From: Lepidurus packardi
Taxonomy: Eukaryota; Arthropoda; Branchiopoda; Notostraca; Triopsidae
Assembly: GCA_023053545.1 (NCBI GenBank)
Contig: JAKZAN010000120.1
Span: 1 to 64,000 of the forward strand
Direction: 5' to 3'
Length of the DNA: 64,000 bases
A program made the translations under genes and the position numbers. The notes beneath the pieces are model-generated. The model was not told the origin of the DNA, searched no databases, and was given only the letters and a program-made list of their open reading frames with translations. Shown here in pieces: positions 12,713-24,542 of this stretch. The first letter of the stretch is position 1. Each line of letters begins with the position of its first letter.

Positions 12713-15207
12713 TCATAGGTATTCTGCTTTGCCGTACACGATTTCGATTTCCTCCTAAGACTCCTCTGCAAACCATACTCCCGCTTTCTTTTCCCTCGCC
12801 TCCTTCTCGATCTTTTCCAACTTCTTCTTGTCCTCGTAAGTAATATAGGGATTGGACTCCACGTCTGCCCAGTCCAGCTTCATGAGTCCTTCTCTCAGCA
12901 TCCTCACATTTTAGGACTTGAAGATATCGTTGAGGTCCTGTTCAGGTGTGTCTTTGGGGAACAGCAGAATAGTGCCTTCGTAGTGCGGACAAATGGTATA
13001 CTAATTGTTTAGGTAATAGTCTTGGAGTGTAAAGTAGATGATCTGGTTTTAGTATTTGAGTTTTCTGAGGAAGGCCAATTTATGCTGATGAGCCATCTGG
13101 TCAACGATCATCAGGTGTTCAGGGATGATGAATATTTACTCCTTGATGACCGAGTGCTGGTTTCCGTAGTCGATGAACCGTCCTGACATCAATTGTTTGC
13201 TCACTATTTTGGATCAAAATGGGATCAAATGATTAAGATATAGGGTTACCGTTTTCGAGTTTGAATCTGTAGAGCTTCTACTCGTAATGGGCTGCGCATA
13301 CGTTGCCCACTCGATACTTGTCCGGATGATAGTCTAATGATTTCTACAGTCCTTCCAATTCTGCGTTAATGTCCTCGATCCTCTCTAGTTCGCTCTCTTT
13401 CTGGATGTAGAACATATTTCCTCTTTATTCAATATGGCTTACAACTCCGCCAAAGACCTAGAATCTTTGTTTCTCAGGTGAATCCATGACTCTCTATTGC
13501 TGATCAATCAGTTTCTTTAGTACTGGAGTCCATATCCTAAGCTATCGACATCTAGCTGACTCTTCGGCAGCAGAATAGCTGTTTTTTGGGAACACATTAG
13601 TATCTTGGTACACCATTCCTTCAGAAAGGAGCTGAAGAGCGATGTCCTTTTTGCCAAGTAACAGTTCTCCATAAAAGATGTTTCGATTCGGATCGAAGTC
13701 CAAAACCCGCACCTCCACATCTCGCTGCAGCAACCAGTCTACCAAGAACTCCTCTGCTGGAAGATTCAAAAGCAGTGACCTAGGAGATGACGAGCCTACT
13801 CTTGAGAGATTTTACTCCTTCCAACTTAAAGTTCACGATACTTTTGTAATGGACAAGCCTAACTTTGTAAGTATCTGCTGACTTGATTCCCTAGATGACT
13901 GCCGGCATCAACTCTATCTTTGCGTTGCGGCTAATCCTTTCGAAAATATCCTTGGCGGTATGTTGTGTGAGGTTTATCAAAGTAGTCTTGCCTATCTTAT
14001 TTGAATGCAGACCAGTCTTGTTTTCTACACCCTTCTGTTCCAAATCTAGCAACCTTTAGGCATCAGTATCGCCTTTCACTTCCTATCGAACTTTGGCCCA
14101 GCCTTGCTCGACCAAGAACATGTCCAACTGTGCATGGTCCTTCTGCCTGCTCATGTTCGCCATCAGACTGAAACCTGTATCTTTCTGCACAAACACGCTG
14201 AACTCTAAGCCTACAGTTTATTTTCTTGCGAACTCTCGACACTAAGCTGCTCCTACTTCTTCGTTCATAGGACTTATGACTTTCGCTAGCTCTACGATAA
14301 CGATCTTGTCGTTAGTCATGTTCTTGACCCGATATTTAGACCCTTCTAGACACTCGATCACTTTCCCCAGGAACTGATCCTTGGCGTATATCAATTTGAA
14401 GATATCGATATCATTCTTCCAGATGCCAAGGTACTCCTTTTTAGCAACTTCCACATTATCACTGTACAATTTATACGTCTCCTCATCCAAATCAAATTCC
14501 GCTTCTTTGGATATGAGTGCCCAACCTTTTCGGAGTAGCTATACTTCAATCTGAGTCGGCAGAACTACCTTGACTTCCCATCTCTTTCGACTCATATTGA
14601 AGAATGGTGTCTGGAAACGGACCTATATATTGGTGGTCCTTTAAAGGAAGTCAAGGTAGGTTTCATCATTTGTAAATGCAGGGCTGATCTCCATATTCAA
14701 AAGTGAAGCAGGAATAAGTTTGTCCTGATTGACAAGGATAAGCTCAGTGTCAATGGCCTCGATGTCGAAATGGCCGAGCTCCTCGGTCACTGCTTCTATA
14801 AGTTGCTTTCTGTTTTACACATAGTTTGTGATCTTTCTGAGATTATCTGAGATCTTCTGAGCATTCCTGAGCTATGCAATCTACTCAGGAGTATAGGAGC
14901 TGCTGGAAACATCAAAGTCAGCTGGGATTTCGAGGCTGGACTCAGCTAGAAGGGTGAGCAGGATGTTCTTGCCGTTGGTATCGTAGATCCTGGCTCTACC
15001 ATTCTGCTTGGAAATCGTGAACTGAGCTGGGCGATAGAGGTAATGCTTTTTGAGGGCCAAATAGAGAGAAAGATCCCCTTCATAGGTGACCGAGTTGAGA
15101 GCTGGTAGGTCGACTGCGTCCAGTTCCACAACCCTGACCTTCCCATTTTCTTCGCGAAGTGTGATTCTCGGGATCTGGTTAATACCAATGATTCTGCACT
15201 TCTTCAT
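12713..15207 (-). CDS. SND1: Tudor-SN / SND1-like protein (SNase-like repeats plus Tudor domain, about 801 aa)
   Basis: Introns 13757-13799 and 13204-13249 are supported because they join conserved blocks. SNase-like signatures are LDMFLVEQGWAKVREE followed by ENKTGLHS, and EEFLVDWLLQRDVEVRVLDF followed by LLSEGMVY. A Tudor core follows (VCAAHYEEKLYRFKLE, then GRFIDYGNQHSVIKEE), and a last SNase-type end (MLREGLMKLDW ... EKKAGVWF). The order of SNase repeats, Tudor and a split C-terminal SNase matches SND1/TSN, a component of RISC, stress granules and splicing complexes. Canonical SNase catalytic triads are not apparent, as in the family generally. It is slightly shorter than animal SND1 (about 900 aa), and the N-terminal repeats are divergent. 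Start at ATG 15207 (MKKCRIIGINQIP). Confidence 0.85.
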
Positions 15208-15340
15208 TGGTTTCGCAAAATAGGATCGTCAAAAATATATGTCTTAATTTTACAAAAGTTGAGTATCTTCGAACAGCTAAAACTGACATTTCTCTCGTTC
15301 TATCTGCTTTTGATGGCTTGGCTGATACACAACAAAAATA

Positions 15341-15837
15341 TCAGTGGATAGGCTTCTGCTCGATCTTTCTGCCTTGGATCACGAAGAAAAGAAGCACAAA
15401 CTACACACGGCATCCAGAAGGCCAATAACAATAAATATGTGTGGGTACGTACTTTTAGAATGAATCCGATCACCGAGCACATGATGGCGAATACGTGCAA
15501 TCCATGCAGTCGATTCCACACCGTGTTTCCCGGGTCCTCCTGAGTCCAAACACGCATCTCTATCAGTGCGAATAGAATATCGTAGATGATGAGTATGATG
15601 ATAGCCACCAGGAGGATGCTGAGAGAGATTTTGTCTTTGCGTTGCTGCCAGGCGAAGTAGCAGAAGAAGATGACTGCGTAGTTGAAGTCAGAACGGATGA
15701 GGCAGGCGAAAGTGCTGACATACTGGGAAAAAGGGAGCAGGGTAGTTATGGGGGAGTGTGCGAATAAGGTTGGATACGAGGATGAGGAGCGAGACGGTGT
15801 CAATGTGCTGGGACACTCTTTCTTTTTCGTAGTTCAT
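15341..15837 (-). CDS. AGTRAP-like multi-pass membrane protein (about 129 aa)
   Basis: Three exons (introns 15723-15777 and 15401-15452) give a 129-residue protein with four hydrophobic segments: around DTVSLLILYVSTFACLI, FNYAVIFFCYFAW, ISLSILLVAIIILIIYDILF and HVFAIMCSVIGFILKFVLLF. The pattern of short TM helices, an aromatic first loop (YAVIFFCYFAWQQRKD) and a conserved acidic I-Y-D-I in TM3 resembles the angiotensin II receptor-associated protein (AGTRAP/ATRAP) family, small endomembrane proteins. The assignment rests on topology and weak motif similarity only. The last exon ends in a short polar tail (VIQGRKIEQKPIH). It lies 134 nt upstream of Tudor-SN on the same strand and is divergent from the tubulin acetyltransferase. 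Confidence 0.72.
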
Positions 15838-16082
15838 TGAGTGAGAGGGTGACTATGATAAGGACCGGGGACCGAGGAGTGTATGCGAATGTCTGTTTAA
15901 AAAAATCACTATTTTGTTTATTATTATGCCTGATCATTGAAAGGGTCAATCGCAGTATTGGCTTATTGATATGGGGTGTGTGTAAATGTTTCGTTTCATA
16001 TATAAGCCATATCATTTTAACTACACTCAAATACTAAATTCCATATTTACTCTATACAGCCAGTACATCTCTAAACCAATAC

Positions 16083-17163
16083 ATGAACTTCAATTTCCGA
16101 GCCGATACTGCTTTTACTCTCGATAAGGAAGGATTTGTTGTCCTCAACGGACACACTCTCTCCGCCCGCCTCAAGAGCCTCAAGGCCGAAACCCTCAAAG
16201 CCATATCGGACGTCATTTCAGCCATGGGGGCTGCTTCGGCCAAAGCCCAGTCTCTCAAACAGATAATAACCACATTCGAGAAGTTCGTAGGCAGCAGCGA
16301 CCGCATGTACCTGAAGTGTGAAGGAACAAAAGTGCTGGGTATGCTACGGACGGGCTAGAAGAATCTGTTCTACCGCGACTACGTAAACCTTTGAAAATCT
16401 AACAGAAAAATGCACTTAAAAGCAGTATAGGTGGGAAATATCAAGGAGATGAAACCTACTTGCGTACTGGACTTCTACGTGCACGAGTCTTGTCAAAGAC
16501 TGGGTGTCGGAAAGGTATTCTACCCCTCCTCAAGCATTATTACTTTTTTGCTGAGCATTATAGGAAATCTTCATGAGACTCCTGCAGGAATAAAACAAAT
16601 CAGCATCGAAGCTGGCCTACGATCGTCCTTCATAGAAATTGGTGGGGTTCCTCAAGAAACACTTTGGCCTTGTCAAGTTTATCCCTCAGAATAACAACTA
16701 TGTCATCTATAACCAGTACTTTGAAAGCTCTCCTGTCAGGGAACATCAACCTACTAATGCTCCCCAGCAGGCCAAGGACACCCATCAGATCGCTCTGAAA
16801 ACAACCACTCCTGTTGTCAGGCCTCCCCTACCCAAACAGTAGCTCAAACCATAACAAATGGACTCGCTTGAACAACTCAGGAACGAGATGTCGAACCTTC
16901 ATGTGACAAAGTACAGCCAGGATAGTAACTCAAAACTAGGCAAGCACACGGTGGAAGGACCTAACATGTCATTGAACTTAGGGACTCCCAACAATAATAC
17001 ATTGGTGGGCAACAACAATATCGTCAACTACCACAACAAGATAGGGAAGGATAACCCTAATAATAAAAGCTACTAGCTGAGTACGCCGTGGGCTGGGACC
17101 AAAGTGTAGAACAAGGTGGTGTTTCGGACTACTTCAAATACATACGGCAGCCATTACAAATGA
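16083..17163 (+). CDS. ATAT1: Alpha-tubulin N-acetyltransferase (MEC-17/ATAT1 family, about 327 aa)
   Basis: Introns 16383-16430 and 16515-16563 restore the diagnostic blocks KVLGMLRTGEKNLFYRDY, TCVLDFYVHESCQRLGVGK, AYDRPSEKLVGFLKKHFGL and KFIPQNNNYVIYNQYF. These match the GNAT-like catalytic domain of MEC-17/ATAT1, including the acetyl-CoA loop RLGVGK and the conserved D in VLDFY. The enzyme acetylates lumenal Lys40 of alpha-tubulin in cilia and cortical microtubules, consistent with a ciliate. The C-terminal 110 residues are Asn/Pro/Gln-rich and probably disordered. TAG falls in DRPS-TAG-K, where relatives vary. It shares a 245-nt divergent upstream region with the AGTRAP-like gene. Confidence 0.94.
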
Positions 17164-17354
17164 TATTTACCATTTCTAACGAAATAGGGAAAACTCTAGT
17201 TTTTTTGGTTTCAATTACATAAAATTAATATCCTATTATTTGTTGCCCTCACTCAGGTTTGGCTCTTCTGCGGGATTATGATTTTTTGCATATCTATTAT
17301 AAAAAACAACTATCTTAAACTGTATTCAACTATATCTAGAGCAAATAAAACAGA

Positions 17355-17914
17355 ATGGTGAAACCTGAAGGTAGAAAGATCAAGACCAAGGTGAAGGCTA
17401 AGAGAGTCAATGTTCTCAAAGATGACGAGTTTTCCATCTCGGAAGGTGAATAATAAAATCCCAAGCAGACACGCAGCAGACCCGGTGTCGAGGGCAATGA
17501 CGCGCCAGTCAACTAGTAACCCAAGCAGGAGAAGTCCATGAAGCAGATCATGCAGGACATCCTCAAGACAGAACATACCGATGTCCCTAATGCTGTGGAG
17601 CCAAAATCCCGAGGCAAAGCCGCCAATCCGATTTTCTCGGAGTTCACCAAACCACTCTAGAAAGTAAAATAGGAGAAAAACAAGCAGAAGGAGGAAAAAT
17701 CAACCAAGAAGATCAATAAAGAAGCACAGAAGACTGACCCATCCTACGTACTACTTTCTTGCTTTATGAGTATTCGATGTTATTGAAATCGTAGAAATTC
17801 GTGCAGAACGAGTCTCTGGAGAAGTTCCTGAAGCACTCAACAGTGAGAGGCGTGATCAAGATCATGAACACGATCAGCACCCACCGCAAGAAGTTGGAAG
17901 CAGAAGAACACTGA
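17355..17914 (+). CDS. Lysine-rich basic protein (about 170 aa), unknown
   Basis: One 47-nt intron (17748-17794) joins an exon rich in Lys, Glu and Gln to a compact C-terminal exon reading FVQNESLEKFLKHSTVRGVI and then IMNTISTHRKKLEAEEH, ending at TGA 17912-17914. The N-terminus (RKIKTKVKAKRVNVLKDDEF) is strongly basic and the middle looks disordered. The short helical C-terminal domain is the only conserved-looking part. The composition suggests a nucleolar or ribosome-biogenesis factor, but no family is recognised and this is an inference from composition alone. Confidence 0.65.
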
Positions 17915-18135
17915 TTATTTGATAGAGGCCCTATTGAAGTAGGCTGAGTCTATACTTTCCCATTCGAACCCACCATCTACCGGACAAGTCAGAAGTATGG
18001 AACACATAATAACTGACCCTTTATCTTACCGTTTGGGATCTTTTATAACTCATATTAATCTCCATAAGCCATCATCCTATTCGCAATGCTCCCAATCTAT
18101 AAACCTGCATATAATCTATTGAACAATCTCTGCCC

Positions 18136-18870
18136 ATGAACAACCACTCGACACTTCTGACTCCACGAACTCCGTCGCCTCCGCCTACCAAATCTCATGC
18201 ATCACTATTTAGTGCAATGTGTTTTCTCATGGCCGTCTTCTCGATTGTAGGTGTGCTGGCTGGAATACTCTATTTCGTTATTTTTCTCTAACCGTGCATC
18301 TTCAACGTGCCTAACACCTATCAATGCACATTTTCGATACGAACATGTTGCATAAACCCATGTGGGGCGCCAAACAATATGTGCTCACCTCTCCACAGCA
18401 CCACCTATGTACCCTATATCCAGTATGCCGGTTACGGCTCTGGTGGAGGAGTAGCACTTTTTCTGGTCATCTATGCTATCTGTAGCCTGTGTTTTAAAAA
18501 TAAAGTAAGCAAACCTGATGAGACTACTGTAAGCACTAGTGTAGGCAACTAAGAACATAGAATGCAGCCCTCTCCACTTCCTTATTATCAACCTACCCGA
18601 CGCCCTCTGGCCCAACCTGTCCAGATAGAGATGATGAATTACGCCCCAACACAAATGGTTCCGCCCCCCCGTCCTCTCCCACCCTTTGTTTCAGTCCCGC
18701 AGCCGCAACAACAGAACAATATGTAACAATTAGCCATGGGAGCTATTCTTTCAGTGATGGCGGGATACAGACCCGAGCCTCCCCCTTTCCAATTCCAGCC
18801 AACAGGTCAGCCACCAGTTTTCCAAAACAACAACAACAACAAGCCCTCGCAACAACCTTTTAGATTCTGA
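18136..18870 (+). CDS. Two-TM protein with Cys-rich loop and Pro/Gln-rich tail (244 aa)
   Basis: Single exon from ATG 18136 to TGA 18868-18870. TM1 is MCFLMAVFSIVGVLAGILYF followed by VIFLEPC; TM2 is GSGGGVALFLVIYAICSLCF. Between them is a Cys-rich loop of about 50 residues (CTFSIRTCCINPCGAPNNMC) that is probably disulfide-bonded outside the cytosol. The C-terminal half is rich in Pro, Gln and Asn (PPPRPLPPFV, PPPFQFQP, NNNNNKPSQQ) and is probably cytosolic and disordered. Family not recognised; a small surface or receptor-adaptor protein is plausible. Confidence 0.75.
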
Positions 18871-19090
18871 TATTATTGATTCTATAATTTCTGCCAATCT
18901 TCAAACACCACAACAACATAGGTCTAAACAACAGAAATTTGATATGAAAGAATGCTCAGTAAAATAAAATATGTTACTGAGGTAGAAAGAGAAGAGATAC
19001 AAAAAAATGGAAAAATATTTTTGTAGTTTTCCCTCCCATTTTTTATTACAACACACCTCTTATTGTTTTTTAATTTTTGGGGGGGGTTCT

Positions 19091-22000
19091 TCAGACTGCT
19101 TGTTCCATGGCATCCAGACATACCTGCTATGTCCGAGACAGAAAAAGACTAGTCCGACTTACTTACTGCACTAGCTACTCCAGTAACTGTTAGTACACGT
19201 AGCTGCATAAATCGAGACTGATTTCCAAGGTCTACTCTGGGCAGTTATCCCACTCTTCCTGTTCTTTAGAAAAGTCTTGAGAGATCATCACCATCAGATT
19301 TTGCTACTAGATTGCCGAGTAGAAAGGCATGTGTTTGTCCAGATTACCCAGTCTGAAACTGCAGCACTCCATGACCATTTCTCTGGCAGCACCCATCTTG
19401 CGGTGGAAGTCCGCCTCCACGACGTCAGGGTAGTTGCGTCTGAACTGTTTATAGTAGGGCTGCCAGGGATAGGGCCGACCGTTTGCGCCAAAGCGTCTGA
19501 GACTGTCAAGGTGTTATGTGTAGCAGTCGAGGAGAGATTTGTTGTGTATCTTGAGGATGACGTTGAGGAAGTTGCTATACTTTTCCTAAGCATCGTATAA
19601 AACGAATAAAACAATAGAGTTAGGGATTACATATGATATGAAAACAAGATTTTTACCTATTATTTTTTGAGGACGACTGTGCGCTCGAACACTTCCTGGT
19701 ACTCACAGAAAACCTTGTTGTTCGGCAGCACTGGTTATCGGTTGTACTCATCCTCCTCGCCCAACTCCTCTTCGTCTTCCTCGTCCTCACACTCTTCACC
19801 CTCTACCTCTTTTCTGAACAACTTCAGCAATACACTAGGCTTCACTCCCAGTATCTTGTTCAGGTTGTTTATCACACTCCTTCTATAGTACATGCTCACG
19901 AAATCCACCAACCCATTCAGGTACTCTTTAATTGCGTCTTTCGATACCTTTATCCCGGGTAGTTTCTTCTTTTTTAGGTTTTGCATCTTCTTCGAGTACT
20001 TAACAAACTCGTCCAGGAACTAGTCGATCAGTAGCCAGACAATGTTCTAGGCAATCGAGTCCGAATCAGCTTTAGAGTCAGTACTCTCTTCAGCTGGAGG
20101 AAGCTACTTCACAGGACTCGTCGGCAGTATTGGCACTGAATGTGGTTTATCTTCGATTTGGGACTTTTCATGACCTGGGGAAACATCTTCCTTGGCTTCA
20201 GTGTAGAATCGTTCGGTGCTTTATATGCTGAAAATAGACGCTACGATTTGTTATTCGATGTTTTTTGACTCTTGTTCCTTCAAAGGACTCAGATCCTTTG
20301 GGTGGCTCTTGCTGCTTGATCTGTTCAGCTTGTCCTTAACTTTAAGGAGCTAGATATGCTTCTTTGTTTGGGAGTTATTGAGTTTTTTGTAGAATTTTTC
20401 CATCAAGCACTGATCGGAGAGCGAGGAAGAGAGGCTGAAGTAGTTGACCTTTTTGTGCTTCTTGGAATCCAGCACGATCTATCGATAGGAATCCACGAAT
20501 CTCGCCATCTGTGCTTCGCGATAGGACTGTGCCGAACTCTGAGAGGATACACTGATCCCTGAGACTGTCATCGGATCGGCAGAGTGGATTTCAGGTTCAG
20601 GTTTGCGTTCTGGTGTTCTGAATTTCTATTTCTCAGAGTCTAGGAGTTTTCTAAGACTTGAGCTAGACTGGCTGGGAGTTTCAAATGTTCTGTTGACTAA
20701 GGCTTCTTCATTCTTTTGAAGATTGAACTCGTAGGGTGTCCGATTAGGCTTAATGGATTTGAAGGGATTCGAATTTTTTATATGGCAGACACCAGCATTT
20801 TTAGGTGAGAGGAACATACCGATGATATTTTTGACCTTACGCTGTCTCCATAGCCTCTGGATCAGTATAATAGCTATGAGTAGCTTAGTCTCATTGGGCT
20901 CGAGTCCAGGGTAGTTACTCAGCACCTTTTGTTCTATATTCTTTTTTAGACCGATCAAAGCCTCTGATTTGTTGAAGGCATTCGTCTTCTTAATAACTCC
21001 CTTATTGCTTGACAAACTCAGCTTCAATAATGGTTCAGCAGAAGGTATTGGACAAGGTTTCTTCTTAAAACTTTTCTGAGTAACGCTTTATTGAGGAATG
21101 GCGATAGGCACGAGATCATGTGTGTCGTGTGTCAGAGTAGATTCTTTGTAACGGTTGTTGCTCAGGGTCTTAGATTTGACCAGGGAACACTCCAGTTCCT
21201 CTTCGGATAGTTCTGTGATTTTCTGGTCTTGGTCGTGGTAGGTGGTCAGAAGGTAGTGCTGTGCGTTGTTTGAGATTTGCGGAGTAGCTCTTCTTGGTGG
21301 CGGAGGTCGGGTGTCTATGTTTTGCACCGATTATATTTTTCTAGCCTTGGGACTTTTCATAGATTCTATGTGGACTGAAGTTCCTTTAGCTGTTTTCGGA
21401 GGCTGAGTGCTCCCACTTAAAGAACTTCGTGCACTCTTGGCAGGCCTATCGCTATCCCGATCAGCCAGGCTTAAGTTGTTTAACTTAATGGGTTTGACTC
21501 CTCCCTTACCCTTGAGTGTCTTTTTACTGGTCAACACAACGATGTTGGACGGTGTTGCTCTGCCCTCAGAGACTTTTTTTGTACTGCCGGGTTTAGCTTT
21601 AGAATGTGTCTTTTTGTGCGTCTATTTGCCGATATGTTTAGCACTCTTTTTGGACTTGCCGCTGTCCAGACTGCTGAACAGGCTATTGGGATTGGCCATA
21701 TACGCTACAGCAGACTTCCTGGAAGTATACTTATCGATACAGCTTCTGTTGTTGCGACTGCGCATAGCATCAAGTTCCGCAATCTCAGCAGTCAAGTGCT
21801 GCAACTTGCCTCGGTTTGTTTCGGGTGGCATGCCGATGTGGTTGGTATTTTTTTTGCTTTTCAGGGATGGCCGACTAATGACTGTGATCGCTTATTCGTC
21901 ATCCTACTGCTGAGATATGAATGCTGCATTGAGTCCAGAACCTTAGCGATTGATTGTGATGTTTGGGCACTCCTTCCTGACCTTTGTACTTGCCACGCTG

Positions 22001-22533
22001 CTGTTGTTCTGGCTCTGTCTGTGACGATGGTATTGGTCCGAAAACTCCTCAGTCCAATAATGGTAGCTCTTGCTCTCGGGGTCCCAGAACCTGGTCTCCT
22101 CGATGGTCGCATAGGTCTGTTCTTTGGTGTTGATATTTTCGAGACTAATAACGTAGGTCTCGTTGACTGACTGACTGTGCTCATCATAGTTCGATCGTTT
22201 ACGATCCTGACAAGATGTATTGGAGTATTCCTCGATCTTTTTGACGAGTTTCTTGAAGTTGGCTTTGGCAGCTTTGTCAGTTTTGGGTTTAGGGAAGTCT
22301 GCTGATGCTACGGAGGTATTGTCATTGTGGAGGAGAGTGTGTTGTTTGAGGGATGGTGGATTGGCATAATTATGGACGACGGAGGCGCGAGGCGTGAGGT
22401 TGGTGATGAGATTGGGGTCCTGTGCTTCCTTGGGAGTTTTGGGAGGCTTGTGGTTATTTTTGGGGGCGGGAGTGACTTGGAGAGTGTCTGGTTTTTTCGG
22501 TTGGGAAGGCGGTAGTTGGTGTTTCTTTTTCAT
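19091..22533 (-). CDS. Long, largely disordered IQ-motif protein (about 1,123 aa)
   Basis: A 2.9-kb first exon from ATG 22533 (MKKKHQLPPSQPKKPDTLQV) reads through many TAA/TAG Glu codons to an intron at 19586-19656, then a last exon to TGA 19091-19093; an extra intron starting with GTAAGT near 19165 is possible. The N-terminal third is Lys/Ser/Pro-rich and low complexity. A single IQ-type calmodulin site is visible near 20850-20890 (IAIILIQRLWRQRKVKNI). The C-terminal quarter is more ordered: KEYLNGLVDFVSMYYRRSV, an acidic run, then GRPYPWQPYYKQFRRNYPDV and MVMECCSFRLGNLD. The IQ motif with a disordered scaffold suggests a cytoskeletal or basal-body calmodulin-binding protein. Several long antisense ORFs over this gene are shadows. 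Confidence 0.75.
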
Positions 22534-22677
22534 TTCTATTGATTTATATTATGTTTATATTTATATAAATGCAAGGTAGTTTATTTATTTAATATAGCTT
22601 TAAACTTTAAAATCGGGAGCCCCCTCCTCTTCTTCTAGCTTCTTTTGTCCGTACTCTCGTCTTTTCACTTCGATCTC

Positions 22678-22895
22678 TCACGGGTCCCAGAGATAGCTCC
22701 GATCTGATATTCTACTGCTCTAAATCTGCCCCCATTGTGTCTTTCTGACCATTTTCCTAATCTATTCCTACTTCGTAGTGCTGGCCTCAGCTAAAAGTTT
22801 AAAGGTTTCACGAATAGGAATAGTTGCTGCTGGTCTATTTCTGATGTAAGAATTAGGCCAATATTCTGGGTAAACCCATGCTACTTCTATAGCTA
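22678..22895 (-). CDS. Small Trp/Tyr-rich protein fragment, 5' end unresolved
   Basis: A clearly protein-like frame reads EVAWVYPEYWPNSYIRNRPA, IPIRETFKLLAEASTTKEEI and RKMVRKTQWGQIESSRISDR, then SYLWDP, stopping at TGA 22678-22680. I could not place a start: upstream 22900-23160 is pyrimidine-rich with a hydrophobic ORF in another frame and may hold an intron and a first exon. The composition (Trp, Tyr and Pro rich with basic helices) is like small mitochondrial complex or ribosome subunits, but no family is recognised. After the TGA the same frame continues as EIEVKRREYGQKKLEEEE, which is discussed as a finding. Confidence 0.45.
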
Positions 22896-23265
22896 TGCGA
22901 GTGTCTGTGTGCCAGGATCCTAGATAGTAGGAAGAAGAACGGTAAATACAATAGTTTTAGAATAGAGACTAGGGACAAAATGCAGTGAGAGTTAGATAGG
23001 AAAATGCATGGGTTTATAGTTTTTAAAGCCAGGCAGACACAAATGAGATTAAAACAGTATGGTCCAATTTCCGGGATAACTAGAAAATAATTAAAAAAGG
23101 TAGATAGGGCCAATAGGGATGAGGGAGGGAGAGAGAGAGTAGAATAGGTATTCAAGTTTCAGTATCGAACACAATAAATATCCTGAGACAGCATTGTGGT
23201 TATTATAATATTATAACCCCTTATATAAATTTATTTTACCGATAAAATACACTGAGTTTACTGTC
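22896..23265. other. Gap with polypyrimidine-rich minus strand, no firm gene
   Basis: On the minus strand this stretch is rich in CT tracts (for example the complement of 23120-23145) and encodes only a hydrophobic, low-complexity ORF. It may be intron or 5' untranslated sequence of the small gene at 22678-22895. The last 100 nt are AT-rich and precede the C2-domain gene. Confidence 0.45.
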
Positions 23266-24417
23266 ATGGGCTGTGGAAATAACCAGAAAATAGTCGTACA
23301 ACCCCTCAGGTTCATTGATACTCCCAAAGGAGTCCTCGACCTTCAGCTGACCGAGGCACACCTCGACCGTGACACTGCTATCATGCTCAAAATGGATCCC
23401 TATGTCGTCATCAAGATGAATGCCCAGGTCCATACTTCACAAGTCATGCCCAAGGCAGGCGACTCTCCGAAGTTTGATTAAAAATTCACTTACTTCATCA
23501 ACAGCGACAAACAAGCAGAAGGCAGATTCCTCGAGGTCTCCGTCTGGGATAAGAACACGATCACTGACAAACAGGTGGGATTTGGCATCGTTGATATCGA
23601 CCCACTCATCCAGAACAAACAACAGAACGTGCGCCACAAGTGTTTCCTTAGCCACGATAGCAAACCTGCCGGCTACGTGATCTTCACAATGAGCTTCAAA
23701 GAAGAACTCAAGGGCATCCTCTACATCCATGTGCAGACAGCTAATATCTAGAGAAAGACATCGGTTCTTTCGGATATGAAATGTATCGCCAGAGTTACTA
23801 TTGGGTAGGATATGGAGGAGACATCTATCTGCAAGAACACTAAAGAGGCTCCTCCCAAGTGGAACCAGGCATTCAGGCTCACAGTCATCGAATCCAGCAT
23901 GTGGGGCAAGATAGAAATCATGGATATTAACATGAATAGCGAAAGCTTGGTGGGAACTCTAGAGATGAATATCAAGAAACTTGTCGAAGATGCTGGTGCC
24001 GATAAGGACTACACTGAGTAGTTCAAGTTTTAAGGGCAGAACGCTGGAACAGTAACATATGCAGCTTGTTTCTTGAGTCTGGAAAACATATTGCCTGAAA
24101 ACCGTGAGAAAGCTATAACCGACAAGGACGAAGAACTAGCAGAAATCAGGAGGAAGAGGGAGGCTGAAAGGATTCGAAAGGAAGAAGAGGAAAAGGCAGC
24201 TAAGGCGGCAGCAGCAGCCAAGCTGAAGGCAGAAGAAGACGAAAGGAAAAGAAAAGCGAAGGAAGAGGAAGATGCCAAGAAGGCAGAAGAAGCGAAAAAG
24301 GCAGAAGCAGCGAAGGAGAAGGAGAAGGAGAAAGAGAAATAGAAATAGAAAGAAAAGGAGAAAGAAAATAAGGACAAGGTTTCGCTACCAGCACAGCCTG
24401 CCCAGCCCGCCCCTTGA
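23266..24417 (+). CDS. Double C2-domain protein with MGC lipid-anchor N-terminus and coiled-coil tail (383 aa)
   Basis: Single exon, TGA 24415-24417. The N-terminus MGCGNN fits N-myristoylation of Gly2 with palmitoylation of Cys3, predicting a membrane-anchored protein. C2 domain 1 spans about residues 15-145 (VLDLQLTEAHLDRD, DPYVVIKMNAQVHTS, AGDSPKFDEKFTYFI, VWDKNTITDKQVGFG); domain 2 about 150-270 (MKCIARVTIGEDMEE, PPKWNQAFRLTVIE, GTLEMNIKKLVE). Domain 1 keeps several acidic loop residues, so Ca2+ binding is possible. Residues 285-370 are a charged coiled coil of Arg/Glu/Lys/Ala, where Lys-Glu repeats are interrupted only by TAG codons in the Glu register. A Pro-rich end (QPAQPAP) follows. 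Likely a Ca2+/phospholipid-responsive cortical protein. Confidence 0.88.
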
Positions 24418-24542
24418 TCGATTTAGTTGTTATTTTGATTTAACAAATTAAGCCTATAAGTCCAGGCACCTTGACTACTAGTCTCCTTAAAGGGAAAATC
24501 ATTTATTTGAGTAGCTTTCAAGAGCAAGAACATCAGTTATCA

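Noticed and set aside
16500-16600. Direct reading through 16515-16563 in the tubulin acetyltransferase
   Set aside because: It breaks the GNAT motif; removing a 49-nt GTATTC...TATAG intron joins GVGK to EIFMRLLQEE and AYDRPSEK exactly as in the family.
21407-22170. Long hydrophobic plus-strand ORFs of 168 and 188 aa
   Set aside because: They are antisense shadows of the Lys/Ser-rich IQ-motif protein; reversing Lys/Glu codons yields Leu/Phe-rich frames.
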